Source: Kiritimatiellia bacterium (lineage in GTDB: Bacteria; Verrucomicrobiota; Kiritimatiellia; RFP12; UBA1067). Taken from it: a stretch of 44,045 nucleotides of DNA. The position numbers were made by a program, and so were the translations under genes. The DNA lies in the NCBI GenBank assembly GCA_017454745.1, contig JAFTCL010000045.1, positions 1-44,045 on the forward strand, given 5' to 3'. This document shows positions 27,901 through 36,723 of the stretch, one piece after another. A model generated the notes under the pieces. That model had not been told where the DNA came from. It worked only from the letters and a program-made list of their open reading frames with translations, and searched no databases. The first letter of the stretch is position 1, and the number at the start of each line of letters is the position of its first letter.

Positions 27901-28396
27901 CCCAATTGACCTCTGGGACGAATCCCAGCGGCAATGAGAGAGGAGAAAACTTCGAGCCGCCGAACGTCCAAACCGAACCTGATGAAAATACTCGCGCTTT
28001 GCCTCCCCACGCGCCGGGAAGCGTTGCGTTGGTGAAGACGAAACTCTCGTCCATCGTTCCACGAATGCGCCAGGAATCGTATTGCACCGCATTAGACGGC
28101 GCATAAAAAACAGTGGGTTCAACGGCGGCGCAGTCCAACCACGCCGCTCCAGCCTGGTATTCGTAATCCGCCAACTCCCGTACAGAGGGTGGAGTGGTTC
28201 CCGCCCCACCCTCAAGCAATGGTTGCGGATACGGACCTCCTCCACCCGATGTTCCCCCGGAAGGTTTGTCAACTGCGTAGATCGCCAGTATCCCCGCCAT
28301 AATAAACAACCCAAACCGTCTAAGTCTGGGCTTTAAAAAGTTGTCCAGATCAGAGCAAATGCGGCAACGCAAAAGATTCCGAAGGAATTTGCTCAC
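24908..28396 (-). CDS. large secreted protein with calcium-binding repeats and a C-terminal metzincin domain
   Basis: A 1162-residue protein. An N-terminal hydrophobic segment (about 28-42) after a basic region acts as signal or anchor, then a glycine-rich linker. Acidic thrombospondin-type-3-like repeats lie at about 278-322 (DFDGDGLTDSDELF, DTDGDGLLDGEEV). Two cysteine-rich patches follow (about 545-600 and 630-640). The C-terminal domain carries HELGHALGLDD (His1061, His1065, Asp1071), the HExxHxxGxxD metzincin zinc site with Asp as third ligand, and a plausible Met-turn in KTLMHGYS. The metzincin part is much more AT-rich than the rest, suggesting it was joined later. It is coupled by 4-nt overlaps to ThiD upstream and paralog C downstream. 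Substrate unknown. Confidence 0.75.
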   Translation of the reverse strand: MSKFLRNLLRCRICSDLDNFLKPRLRRFGLFIMAGILAIYAVDKPSGGTSGGGGPYPQPLLEGGAGTTPPSVRELADYEYQAGAAWLDCAAVEPTVFYAPSNAVQYDSWRIRGTMDESFVFTNATLPGAWGGKARVFSSGSVWTFGGSKFSPLSLPLGFVPEVNWAVAAVTSRWWATVSPTNLTFTWENALHEWDTNRAVSAQCCFGGRGRFIYRFGLQGVSAGYRTALVDPSVSCVSNGVALGGYFLPNNFYELLESVGCVELQGVVFGDLLTNAKEYRDFDGDGLTDSDELFRCGTDPRNPDTDGDGLLDGEEVIAGTDPLAWFSLGATNDLVAVRGFSVGGGIPPEIAGRGRFLVTTRLYGADTNSCAALRIGDAIIPILSDTNTVFGVSVPCDTDVSMILAAGTVLPAGTYADVRIDALDPLLIRDPEEKFERHENVYGLLPAQGQLSGWGDSWALRMPAYRVMPSHLCRHGAGTLRVESENGTVRFGWPFGLSEYTPQIEYTALAGTRGTDIPVDCLLSAFPPDGWIEVTSAYYTFAHDCNPGDGDCGDGPDNTPPPRGCGCGPYCDGMVCACLSPDCHCWDPSYCPDRWIDGNVTNDYAVTDLPATNLVIGGSAFLETIALSEESPERCTLCGCGRGGVNGIDAEVFRVTPGIRVTTEDDGNGCWRFRVEGVVASTNYNQEVFTYYRHGAFYRRRITVLGAGMAFVENPVEGPVTNVLCRADVPVRIDTGNLRLPTGTIGVSRPLGQPFTLALSNRVERTWDTLLEGDIRTFLISVAEWREKYCDCDGVALAMVAAQNYGVCRMDLAFNGDNMPISRTFALAFNALAVEFESICCVTNRRGRVVNPSAVAIGGNGYYRLECKPNRHRVDIGWEISGSSAAVADGPEENDHQRSAVVTGITEGEFMLTARLRNVLGVEDHPHMYGKVLAVKTIPLNFYVPMDSEGQYLITESEIDRWVDTVNTIYEQAAIRFTKSEVEYVGWAEVRDHWELIDNNSITNIFAYTTAINAFEIYCLSFLWDDAEGITIYNTFNPSEIDYYGLAVCVYAPNPGRVMAHELGHALGLDDIYIGRSEFMSLRPNVNSLGIKNWSGGNSQVNYIPYGICNSNVISKTLMHGYSTDESCDIPIKGIHGASITNGLDFVIRNIGLDSINRRIFE

Positions 28397-29196
28397 TGTT
28401 TCACCCAGCCCAGAACGCCGCAGTTTTTACCTACCAGATAGGAATTTCTTATCGCGTTATATACATACAATTTAGCGCCTTCAACCGCATTTTTCAGGTC
28501 GCGGCCCAATGCCAATTCCGCCGCCAATGCCGCCGCCAGCGAACATCCCGTGCCGTGGGTGGAAACCGGGTTGTCGAGTTTCAGCAATTCGAAGTCATGG
28601 AAATTTTCGCCATCGTAAAGCGTGTCCACGGCGGTTGATTCATCCAACGCGTGGCCGCCTTTAACCAGCACCGAACAACCATACTCGCCAAAGATCCGTT
28701 TCGCCGCCTCGCGGGCATCTTCACGGTTGGCGATGGGACTTCCCGCCAACACCTCGGCTTCGGGAAGGTTCGGGGTAATCACGGTCGCCAACGGAAACAA
28801 CTCGGACTTTAACGCGGACACGGCGCTATCGGAAATCAGCTTCGCGCCGCTGGTGGCTACCATCACCGGATCGATAACCTTGGCGATTCCCGGGTGCTTC
28901 GACAGTTTCTCGCCCACACACTCAATTATCGCGGTGTCCGCCAACATCCCGGTCTTTAGCGCGGCAATGTTGTAAATGCCCAGCACCGCGTCCAATTGAG
29001 ATGCGATGAAATCAACCGGCACTTGGTGGATCGCAGCGACCCCAAAAGGATTTTGCGCGGTCAATGCGGCGAAAACCGTACACCCGTGTACCCCATAGGA
29101 ATGGAACGCCCGCAAGTCCGCCTGGACTCCGGCGTTGCCGCCGGAATCGCTACCCGCGATGGTCAAACAACAAGGGAAAACCTGTTCCGCAGCCAT
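28393..29196 (-). CDS. thiD: hydroxymethylpyrimidine/phosphomethylpyrimidine kinase
   Basis: A 267-residue ribokinase-fold enzyme that makes HMP pyrophosphate in thiamine synthesis. The N-terminal AGSDSGGNAGVQADLR and C-terminal STHGTGCSLAAALA signatures are complete. I place the start at the second ATG (29196) because GGGAGG ends directly against the first ATG at 29202 and gives proper spacing only to the second. No other thiamine gene is nearby. Its 3' end overlaps the metzincin gene by 4 nt, an odd pairing of a vitamin gene with a secreted protein. Confidence 0.93.
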   Translation of the reverse strand: MAAEQVFPCCLTIAGSDSGGNAGVQADLRAFHSYGVHGCTVFAALTAQNPFGVAAIHQVPVDFIASQLDAVLGIYNIAALKTGMLADTAIIECVGEKLSKHPGIAKVIDPVMVATSGAKLISDSAVSALKSELFPLATVITPNLPEAEVLAGSPIANREDAREAAKRIFGEYGCSVLVKGGHALDESTAVDTLYDGENFHDFELLKLDNPVSTHGTGCSLAAALAAELALGRDLKNAVEGAKLYVYNAIRNSYLVGKNCGVLGWVKQ

Positions 29197-29220
29197 GCAC
29201 ATCCTCCCGAACGTTCTTGG

Positions 29221-30279
29221 TCAGACTTCGAATCTCTTTGCCTCGTCGCAACCGTAAAGTTTGTTCAGCCATTCCGGACGCCAGCCGGACAAAACCCGCT
29301 CTTTGCCGTACTCCGCAACCAACCGTTCCATCAATACATACGACGCGCTAATAGGTCGGTAACTACGGCGGTCCACAATAGTCAAACGGATGCCGTCCAG
29401 CTCTTGTCCCGCATACTGCCCCGATTCCGGGGTGTAACGGTACGGATGCGCCGATAGCCCAAATTCGCCCAACCGGTCAACCGCCCTACGGCAAAACTCC
29501 TCCGCCCGCAGCCAAGGCGCTCCCAACACCCGGAAAGCCATATTGGTGCCGCGACCACAATCAACCGCCGTCAAAGCCTCGGTAAAAACGGTGGCGGGAT
29601 AGGTTCTGGCGGCCTCCCAGCTCTTAATGCCCGGCGAAGGCGGAATAAACTCCGGCCAATCACTACCCCTAACCCAATCCGAAAAATCTTCACCTTCCAA
29701 CGGGACCACCGTCAACCGCGGCGGTCGATCCATTCGCTCCGCCAACCATTGCGCGGTCTCTCCGGGCGTCATACCGTAAACCATGGGCAACGCGCACGGA
29801 GCAACAAAAGAAAAGTACTCCGGCTCCGCGACCGGGCCGTCAACCAACCCCGGCATCGGCACCGGACGGTCCGCCACCACCAACTCCACTCCGCACTCGG
29901 CACAAGCCTCCATCGTCAATTTTAAGGTGCCGAGGTAAGTGTAGCAGCGGATCCCAAGATCCTGCAAATCGAACACCAGCGTATCAATCCCGCGCAACAT
30001 TTCAGCGGAGGGTTTCCGCAACTCCCCGTAAAGGGAATACACCGGTATGCCCCAATCCGGATGCTGGAGGGAATGGGTATGTTCGCCCGGACCGGCCAAA
30101 CCGAAGAAACCGTGTTCCGGTCCGAACAGCGCGACCAACCGGTCTCCCAGCGTCTCGCGCAACGCCTGGGCGGAACTGGCCCCGTCGGCGCAAACCGCGG
30201 CCTGATGGCTCAACAACCCTACCCGTTTGCCGCGCAGTACCGCCGGGTCGCGGCGCAAAACATCCATTCCCACCCACAT
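29221..30279 (-). CDS. namZ: NamZ/YbbC-like exo-beta-N-acetylmuramidase (DUF1343, GH171)
   Basis: A 352-residue protein with the family motifs LLSHQAAV, FGPEHGFFG, DLQDLGIRCYTYLGTL and VADRPVPMPG, and a C-terminal Rossmann-like plus accessory half. Characterised members release terminal MurNAc from peptidoglycan fragments. No signal peptide is visible, so it may act in the cytosol on imported muropeptides, or the export signal is unusual. GGAG lies 6 nt before the ATG, and the gene starts 3 nt after pyrD. It is slightly shorter than exported family members. Confidence 0.85.
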   Translation of the reverse strand: MWVGMDVLRRDPAVLRGKRVGLLSHQAAVCADGASSAQALRETLGDRLVALFGPEHGFFGLAGPGEHTHSLQHPDWGIPVYSLYGELRKPSAEMLRGIDTLVFDLQDLGIRCYTYLGTLKLTMEACAECGVELVVADRPVPMPGLVDGPVAEPEYFSFVAPCALPMVYGMTPGETAQWLAERMDRPPRLTVVPLEGEDFSDWVRGSDWPEFIPPSPGIKSWEAARTYPATVFTEALTAVDCGRGTNMAFRVLGAPWLRAEEFCRRAVDRLGEFGLSAHPYRYTPESGQYAGQELDGIRLTIVDRRSYRPISASYVLMERLVAEYGKERVLSGWRPEWLNKLYGCDEAKRFEV

Positions 30280-30282
30280 CGC

Positions 30283-31185
30283 CTACTCCACCCGCTTGAG
30301 TTCAGCGACCGATTCCAAACCATGCCGCCGCAAATAATCGGAAATGCCGTCCGCCACGCGCAACGGCGTGGCGGGATCGATGAAATTCGCCGTGCCAACC
30401 GCCACCGCAGTTGCCCCGGCCAGCAGAAACTCGATCGCGTCCTCCGGCTCGAAGATTCCCCCCATAGCCAAGATCGGCACCGTCGCCACCGCAGCGGCGT
30501 CCCACACCAGCTTCACCGCCACCGGATGGATGCCGCGGCCCGACAACCCGCCGGTTTTGTTGGCCAGCACCGGGCGCCGCCGCTCAATGTCGATAACCAT
30601 CGCCGGGAGGGTGTTAATCATCGTAATCGCGTCCGCGCCCGCCTCCTGCGCCGCCCGGACGAAGACCTTGATGTCCGGCACGTTGGGCGCTAGCTTGGGT
30701 ATCAGCGGCAAAGCCGTTGCCTTGCGCACCGCGCCGACCAGTCTGGAGACGGTGGAAGGATCGTGCCCGAAAGCGTGTCCTCCCTCCTTCACGTTGGGAC
30801 AGGAAATGTTAAGCTCAAGTCCGCCGACTCCCTCGATGCCGGAAAGCCGCCGGGCGACCTCGACGTATTCGTCGATACTGGTACCCCACATATTGACGAT
30901 CACCGGGACTCCGACACTCCGCAAGAACGGCATGTCGTCACGGGCGAACGCCTCGACTCCCGGCCCCTGCAACCCGATGGCGTTTACCATTCCGCCCGGC
31001 ACCTCGACGTGGCGCGGCAACTGATTACCCGGCCAAGGATCGAGCCGGATGCCCTTTACCGTAATCGCGCCCAGTCTAGTGACGTCAATCAACTGCGCGT
31101 ATTCCTGTCCGTAACCAAAAGTTCCGGACGCCACCGTAACCGGATTCTGCATCCGGATACCGCCCAAATTAACACTTAAATCCAT
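30283..31185 (-). CDS. pyrD: dihydroorotate dehydrogenase, class 1B catalytic subunit
   Basis: A 300-residue FMN-binding TIM barrel that oxidises dihydroorotate to orotate in pyrimidine synthesis. VASGTFGYG, NAIGLQGPG and LNISCPNVKEGG (with the catalytic Cys of class 1 enzymes) and the phosphate site IPILAMGGI are present. Class 1B enzymes normally need a PyrK electron-transfer subunit, which is not in this window. The ATG at 31185 is chosen over an upstream TTG at 31191 because GGGGA is well spaced to it. It lies 10 nt after the GH2 gene. Confidence 0.93.
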   Translation of the reverse strand: MDLSVNLGGIRMQNPVTVASGTFGYGQEYAQLIDVTRLGAITVKGIRLDPWPGNQLPRHVEVPGGMVNAIGLQGPGVEAFARDDMPFLRSVGVPVIVNMWGTSIDEYVEVARRLSGIEGVGGLELNISCPNVKEGGHAFGHDPSTVSRLVGAVRKATALPLIPKLAPNVPDIKVFVRAAQEAGADAITMINTLPAMVIDIERRRPVLANKTGGLSGRGIHPVAVKLVWDAAAVATVPILAMGGIFEPEDAIEFLLAGATAVAVGTANFIDPATPLRVADGISDYLRRHGLESVAELKRVE

Positions 31186-31195
31186 AACCAATCCC

Positions 31196-34045
31196 CTACT
31201 TTATCGGACCGTCCAAAAGCAAATCGTGTTCGCGCCCGGATTTCTGTTCCCTTTTCACCGGCTTATCGCTTACCCGCACCCCCATGCTGCGGAAAAGCAG
31301 CCGGAACAACCGTGCCGCGCGCGGGGTGGTGAGTTCGTAATCGACGGTGCACAGCGAAACCCGGCCTTTGCCGCAAGGGTAAACCGCCCACGCCGTCCCG
31401 CCGGGTTTGCGCAGGTTTTCGTAACACGCCACCGCCCCGACCTTCGACTCTTCCGGATTGCGGTTGAACAGCTCCCAATCGGTGCGGCTGGCGGTCAACA
31501 GCACCGTGCCGCCGTCAACAAACGGCCCCTCAATGCCGCAACTGATCACCCGGCGCTGTTCACGCGGCTCTTCCTCCGGGAAATAGCAATCATCCAACGA
31601 AATCGGATTCGACCATTCATGCTCTTTCGGGCCGCGCTCCAGCGAAGTGGCGGTACGCCCGGTGAAGCGCACCGATGCCGGCAACAACGCGTTCAACCGC
31701 GCCAGATCTTTCGGCGGACGGTTTGCGAAAAACACCACCGATCCGCCGGAAGCCAAAACCCGCTCCACGGCATCCGCCGCGCCGTCCGGGATCTCTGCGG
31801 CGTCGATCAGCACCATCGCCGAAGTCTCGGTCCCGGCGTCAACCCCCAAAACCGCCAACCGATCCAGAAACTTCCGGCTACCAAACGCCTGAACCCGATC
31901 AACGGATGGCGGCGGGGGTTGGGGTCGATCCCGCCAAGGAGACAAGTGATCCCAAGGGCAGGGCTGCGGACCGCTTGGGCACTGCGCGGCTTTTTGGGCC
32001 TCAAACATCCCCAACGGACGGTACAACGGCAAAGCGGGGTCGAATCCGGGATTGAGCGTTGCGACGTATGGCGGCAAACGTTCAATCTGCATTCCGAATT
32101 TACCCTCCTGCGGCACCCCGCGAAAAATGATTCCGTCCTGGCGGCCCGGCAACCGGTCAAAATCACTATATCCAAACGGCAGCATAGCCAAACCGAACCA
32201 AGCGGTCTCGCTGGCGGAGAAATACGCCAAGTGTGGCAACGCCACCTTAACGATGTTTTGGTAAACGTCCGCGCCCAACGCATCATTCCTGCCGGCGTAA
32301 TCGAGAAAAGCGCGTTCCCCGGCGAACTGGGCGAGATAATGCGGCGGGGCGTAGTAGGTGCCGCCGTTCTCGCCGACCATCAGCGGTTTCTCGACACCTT
32401 TGGCATCGCGTTCCAACGCCGCAAGACCATGCCCGTAATGCCGGTTCCAAACCGGAAGCTTGCCGTCCAGATCGTCATCGCCGTCGCACGACAGCCACGG
32501 TCGGGTGGGATCCAACTTATGCCCGGTTAACCCCACATTAACCAACTGCTCGCGCCAGCGGATCTCTTCTTCTTTGCCGACCTTATTCAACCGGAAAATC
32601 GCGAACATCTCGTTGCCGAAACTCCATCCCATAACGGACGGATGGTTTCGGTCGCGCAGAACCAATCCGTCGAAATGGTCTTGGTAACGCCGCCAAAAAT
32701 CGGGATTCGTGAAATCCAGCCGGATGGAACTGCCGAAGATTGCCGTCTCGTCCAACACGCAGATCCCCAACTCATCGGCCAGATCCAGATAGCAGCGGGG
32801 ATAAATCTGCGCGTGCGGCCGCACCGCGTTGCCGTACATATCCTTGATCATGGTGTACCACGCCCAAACAAAACGGCGTGAAAATGCGTAAGCGCCAAAA
32901 GGATGCAGGATATCGCCTTTCAGCTGGATCTTTTTGCCGTTCAACAGCAAATCGCGACCGTTAAAGGTGAACTGCCGCCAACCGAACCGCTGGTATTTCC
33001 GGTCTACCGCCGCACCGGAACCGGAATCCAGCCTGATTAACAGCGCGGAAAGGTTTGGCGCGTCAGGAGTCCACTGTTTCAGCCTACCGCCAACCTGAAC
33101 GCGGTAAGCGTTGGTAACACAAGTTGCTGCCGGGACGGAAAGCGATTCGACAGGAAAGGCGAGGCGTTCATCCCCCAGCCGCCAATTTGGCACCGGGGCT
33201 TCAAGCATTCCGCTTCCGGCCAGGTTAACCCAGTCGTAGGCGAGGATGCCACATTTAACCCGCTGCGGCTCCGCGGTGTCGTTACGCACCGCCACCTCCA
33301 CCTCCAACGTATCGCGGTCGACCCAGGGTTTAACAAACACCCCGTCCACGCGCACCGGCGGCAAGGCGAGCAACGACACATCCTGCCAAATGCCGTTAAG
33401 CCGGTCGGTATTGGATCCGGTCGGATAAGCGGCAATCATGTGCTTGTAGTCGGCGTTCCGGCGGTCAAGCAGCCGGTAACTTTGAACCCCGACCTGAAGC
33501 AGGTTATCGCCGTCGCGATTGACCAATCCGGTAATGTCCAAATCAAACGGCAGATACTTGTCGAAATGGCGGCCGGCGGGTTTTCCGTTGACCAACACCC
33601 GGCACATTCCGGCCACACTCTCGAAATGCAACACCACGCGGTGGTTTTCGGGCCAACCGCCCGGGATCTTAAACGTCCGTTCCATCCAAGCCTGATGGTA
33701 ATGGATCCAGTTTTCCGGATAGCTTGGGTAGTAAACCGAATCCGGCGTATACGGGCGGTCGGTGCCGGGACCGACTTTCGGACCGTTGCCCCAATGGTTG
33801 ACGTTCCACGGCGACGGGATTTTTATCGGCACGCTTTCCCATTTGTCCGCGGCGGGAGGCGGCAATTCCGGAAGAACGCCGCGGTCGAACTCATAACCCG
33901 GCGGCACCGGAACCGGCTGGAATCGCCACTCGCCGTTAAGGCATAACTCGTGACGGAACCCGGTTTCCGGTTTAGCCACCACCCCTTCTTGCGGCGAGAA
34001 ATCGCCGCAAAAAGCCAACGCTACGGACATGATTTCGAGAAGCAT
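31196..34045 (-). CDS. glycoside hydrolase family 2 enzyme (beta-galactosidase/glucuronidase type)
   Basis: A 949-residue GH2 protein: sugar-binding jelly roll (about 25-210, LNGEWRFQPV, LVNGKPAGRHFDKYLPFDLD), immunoglobulin-like domain (about 210-360), and TIM barrel (from about 370, LLLNGKKIQLKGD). The acid/base is Glu479 in SFGNE, and the candidate nucleophile is Glu559 in GENGGTYY. A C-terminal part (about 700-900) resembles a GATase-like/unknown module. Exact sugar specificity cannot be read. No strong signal peptide is visible. It lies 10 nt after the deaminase gene with GAGG upstream of the ATG. Confidence 0.85.
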   Translation of the reverse strand: MLLEIMSVALAFCGDFSPQEGVVAKPETGFRHELCLNGEWRFQPVPVPPGYEFDRGVLPELPPPAADKWESVPIKIPSPWNVNHWGNGPKVGPGTDRPYTPDSVYYPSYPENWIHYHQAWMERTFKIPGGWPENHRVVLHFESVAGMCRVLVNGKPAGRHFDKYLPFDLDITGLVNRDGDNLLQVGVQSYRLLDRRNADYKHMIAAYPTGSNTDRLNGIWQDVSLLALPPVRVDGVFVKPWVDRDTLEVEVAVRNDTAEPQRVKCGILAYDWVNLAGSGMLEAPVPNWRLGDERLAFPVESLSVPAATCVTNAYRVQVGGRLKQWTPDAPNLSALLIRLDSGSGAAVDRKYQRFGWRQFTFNGRDLLLNGKKIQLKGDILHPFGAYAFSRRFVWAWYTMIKDMYGNAVRPHAQIYPRCYLDLADELGICVLDETAIFGSSIRLDFTNPDFWRRYQDHFDGLVLRDRNHPSVMGWSFGNEMFAIFRLNKVGKEEEIRWREQLVNVGLTGHKLDPTRPWLSCDGDDDLDGKLPVWNRHYGHGLAALERDAKGVEKPLMVGENGGTYYAPPHYLAQFAGERAFLDYAGRNDALGADVYQNIVKVALPHLAYFSASETAWFGLAMLPFGYSDFDRLPGRQDGIIFRGVPQEGKFGMQIERLPPYVATLNPGFDPALPLYRPLGMFEAQKAAQCPSGPQPCPWDHLSPWRDRPQPPPPSVDRVQAFGSRKFLDRLAVLGVDAGTETSAMVLIDAAEIPDGAADAVERVLASGGSVVFFANRPPKDLARLNALLPASVRFTGRTATSLERGPKEHEWSNPISLDDCYFPEEEPREQRRVISCGIEGPFVDGGTVLLTASRTDWELFNRNPEESKVGAVACYENLRKPGGTAWAVYPCGKGRVSLCTVDYELTTPRAARLFRLLFRSMGVRVSDKPVKREQKSGREHDLLLDGPIK

Positions 34046-34055
34046 CGCTCAACCC

Positions 34056-34532
34056 TCAGTTTGAAGGCGGGGCGAAACGCCGGCACACCACCTTGGCCTC
34101 TTGGAAGAGTTTTCCAGTTTGTTCGGTAAAGGCGTAGTCGCCGCCGTAAACCACCTCTTTAATGCCGGCGTTGACAATCAGCTTCGCGCAAGTCAGGCAA
34201 GGGCTGATGGTAACGTAAATCGTCGATCCGGCAAGCCGGATGCCGTAATACGCAGCCTGGCAAATCGCGTTCTGCTCGGCATGCACGCAAATGCACTCTT
34301 CCAGAGAGGTGCCGGAAGGCGCCTTGCCGGAGCAGCGGGCGCATCCGCCCTCGAAACAGTTCCTTACCCCGCGCGGGGTGCCGTTGTATCCGGTGGAGAT
34401 AATCTGATGGTCTTTTACGACCACCGCCGCCACTTTGCGGCGGGAACAATTCGCCCGGGAAGAAACCACCCGCGCAATCTCCATGAAATAACTGTCCCAA
34501 TCGGGACGGGGGTCAACATTGTTTTTTTCCAT
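34056..34532 (-). CDS. dCMP deaminase
   Basis: About 158 residues of the ComEB/dCMP deaminase family, which supplies dUMP for thymidylate synthesis. Zinc site HAEQNAI (His and catalytic Glu) plus SPCLTCAK (two Cys) is complete, as is the upstream STGYNGTPRG motif. I prefer the ATG at 34532 because AAAGG lies 6 nt before it; an in-frame TTG at 34568 would add 12 residues. A pyrimidine gene lying between two glycosidase genes is unusual, and pyrD follows two genes later. Confidence 0.92.
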   Translation of the reverse strand: MEKNNVDPRPDWDSYFMEIARVVSSRANCSRRKVAAVVVKDHQIISTGYNGTPRGVRNCFEGGCARCSGKAPSGTSLEECICVHAEQNAICQAAYYGIRLAGSTIYVTISPCLTCAKLIVNAGIKEVVYGGDYAFTEQTGKLFQEAKVVCRRFAPPSN

Positions 34533-34571
34533 ATCCAACCTTTGTTTTATAACCTGCCAATCCGCCAAGCG

Positions 34572-36620
34572 TTACCGCCCTAGCACAATGCAAGATAACG
34601 AATGCGGTGCTAGCGTCACTTTCCCGTCGGCCACGGACAGCGCCGTTTTCACCGGGACGACCCGGTTTTCTTTGCCGATGTCGTTGAAAGCGTCCGGGGA
34701 ATCTCCGGCCAGCACAGTCGTTTCAAGGTCTGCCGAACCCGGACTTAAAGCCGAGATGTCCAACTGCACCGTCTTTTCCGGATGCTTGTTGACGATGGCG
34801 AGAACGAGTCGCTTTCCGTCATCGGAAACGGTCAGCGCCGCGTCAAGCACCGGCACCGAAGTATTGCCGTCAGAGAGATTGCCGCATTCCACGCTGACCG
34901 GCAGCATATTCTTTTCAAGCAAATGCGTGTACATCCAGAACACATGATATGAGGTGCGCTTCACGATGCCTTTGGGATGGACGAAAATCGCGCCACGCGT
35001 GTTGACAGCCGGCGAGAAATTTGCCATCTTCACCACGTCCGAGTGGCGCAGGCAAGTGTTGAGAAAACAGGCGGAGAAAAGCGCGTCGGCCATCGTGTAG
35101 GTGGCGGCGATATCGTTTTTGCGGCGGGCCTCATAGTCCATCACCGCGTTTTTGCCGTAGCTGCCCAGCCCGGGATGGTACCAGCCGCGCAAATTCCACT
35201 CGTCAAAGGCGATGCCGATTTTTCCGCCGCCGAATCCGGCCTTTTCCAGAACGTTGATCGTGCGCATGATATCGGCCTCGGGATTGACCGTACGCATCAT
35301 GCATGTCAGATACGGATTCGTACCTCCGCCCCAGACATAATAACCGTGCACACTCACGTAATCGAGCAGGTATCCGGCGTGTTTCAGAAGCGGCAACGTC
35401 CAATTCTCGTTCGCGAGCGCCGCTGCGAAAAGGACGATCCTGCGGTCTGCCCCGCGCATCATTTTGGCGCTCTCCCGGACAAGCGGCCCCCACTCCTCAA
35501 CCGTCTTCGCGCCTATTTCGTGACGTCCCCAGTTCTCGTTCCCGACACTCCAGTACATCACGTCATGCGGCTTTTCGTAACCGTTGGCCATGCGCAAACG
35601 TCCCCACTTGCCGACAGAGAGGTTGCAGTACTCCACCCAATCGCTCATCTCTTCCGGCGTACCGGTGCCGGCGTTCGTGCAAATGTACGGCTCGCAACCC
35701 ACCTTGCGGCACCACTTGACATATTCGTCGGTACCGAACGTGTTGGGATCCTCCACCGCCCACGCTTTGTTCCACATCGGCTCGCGCTTCGGTCCCACTC
35801 CGCACTTCCAATGGTAGTCCGAAACGAAACAGCCGCCGGGCCAGCGGACGATCGGGGTTTTGATTTCGCGAAGCGCCTCGATCACATCCTTGCGGAAACC
35901 GTCTTCGTCCGATAACGGCGAGTCGGGATCAAAGATGCCGCCGTAAACCTGCGTGTCGAAATGCTCCAAGAAATGGCCGAAAATCATCGGGCTGTAAGTG
36001 ATGGACTTGGCATCCTTAACCGGTGCGAGCGAAGCTGGTTGTGTGGAGGTGTCGGCCACCGACTCGGCTTCCAGCACAAGTTTGCCGTCCAGCCACGCCC
36101 GTATGCGCTTATCCGTGCACGTCACCTTCACATCGTACCAGCGTTCCGCCTCGATAGAGGCCGGCATCCGCGTGTACTTGAACGGCGGCTGTTCGATACC
36201 GTGGTAAGTGTTGCCCCAGCCGCCGAATATCACCCACTCTCCGCCGGTTTTGTGCGGGGTGCCGGTCATTACAATAAACCCCTCTGGACCAGACAACCGT
36301 TTTGCCTTCATGGTCAGCGTGGCGTTGCGGAACGTGCGCGGTATTGTAAGTGCCACCGCCTCCTTAGTGGTCACATTCGCCGTTTGCACAAGCTCGCCAT
36401 TACCGCAAACCCATTTGCCGGGACCAAACGCCACCCAATCCTTCACGCCGTCGACGGATTTAAAATCGTTTTGGTAAACCACCTCGTTTTTAGCATCCGT
36501 AACGCGCAAATCCGAAAACGCCGCCGTGCCCTGGAAAGCCCCGACTCCCAAACGGAAATCAACCGCCAATGCCGTCAAACAAGAACATCCCGCCGCCAAT
36601 AACAAAACCGGAATCTTCAC
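34572..36620 (-). CDS. secreted GH51-type alpha-L-arabinofuranosidase with N-terminal carbohydrate-binding-like module
   Basis: A 682-residue protein starting at a GTG (36620) with AGGAGGG 5 nt upstream; the open frame continues upstream but without support. Signal peptide about 1-20, then a DUF1080/LamG-like beta-sandwich (about 20-190), then a GH51 barrel with IFGHFLEH, RWPGGCFVSDYHW, acid/base Glu362 in VGNENWG and nucleophile Glu474 in FDEWNLRGW, then a beta-sandwich with LVLAIVNKHPEK. It removes arabinofuranosyl side chains from plant or host-associated glycans. It is the first gene of the long minus-strand run behind a clear promoter. Confidence 0.9.
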   Translation of the reverse strand: MKIPVLLLAAGCSCLTALAVDFRLGVGAFQGTAAFSDLRVTDAKNEVVYQNDFKSVDGVKDWVAFGPGKWVCGNGELVQTANVTTKEAVALTIPRTFRNATLTMKAKRLSGPEGFIVMTGTPHKTGGEWVIFGGWGNTYHGIEQPPFKYTRMPASIEAERWYDVKVTCTDKRIRAWLDGKLVLEAESVADTSTQPASLAPVKDAKSITYSPMIFGHFLEHFDTQVYGGIFDPDSPLSDEDGFRKDVIEALREIKTPIVRWPGGCFVSDYHWKCGVGPKREPMWNKAWAVEDPNTFGTDEYVKWCRKVGCEPYICTNAGTGTPEEMSDWVEYCNLSVGKWGRLRMANGYEKPHDVMYWSVGNENWGRHEIGAKTVEEWGPLVRESAKMMRGADRRIVLFAAALANENWTLPLLKHAGYLLDYVSVHGYYVWGGGTNPYLTCMMRTVNPEADIMRTINVLEKAGFGGGKIGIAFDEWNLRGWYHPGLGSYGKNAVMDYEARRKNDIAATYTMADALFSACFLNTCLRHSDVVKMANFSPAVNTRGAIFVHPKGIVKRTSYHVFWMYTHLLEKNMLPVSVECGNLSDGNTSVPVLDAALTVSDDGKRLVLAIVNKHPEKTVQLDISALSPGSADLETTVLAGDSPDAFNDIGKENRVVPVKTALSVADGKVTLAPHSLSCIVLGR

Positions 36621-36723
36621 CTTAACCCTCCTGTAAACCCTAACCCGTGGAACCGATGTCCTACCTATAACCGCCGCAAACTTGCGACGAATACCCCCTT
36701 GCCCCATCCAAGAAACACTGTAA

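Noticed and set aside
11467..28396. Two proteins of exactly 1162 residues (11467-14955 and 24908-28396) as relatives
   Set aside because: Their sequences and domains do not resemble each other; the equal length is coincidence.
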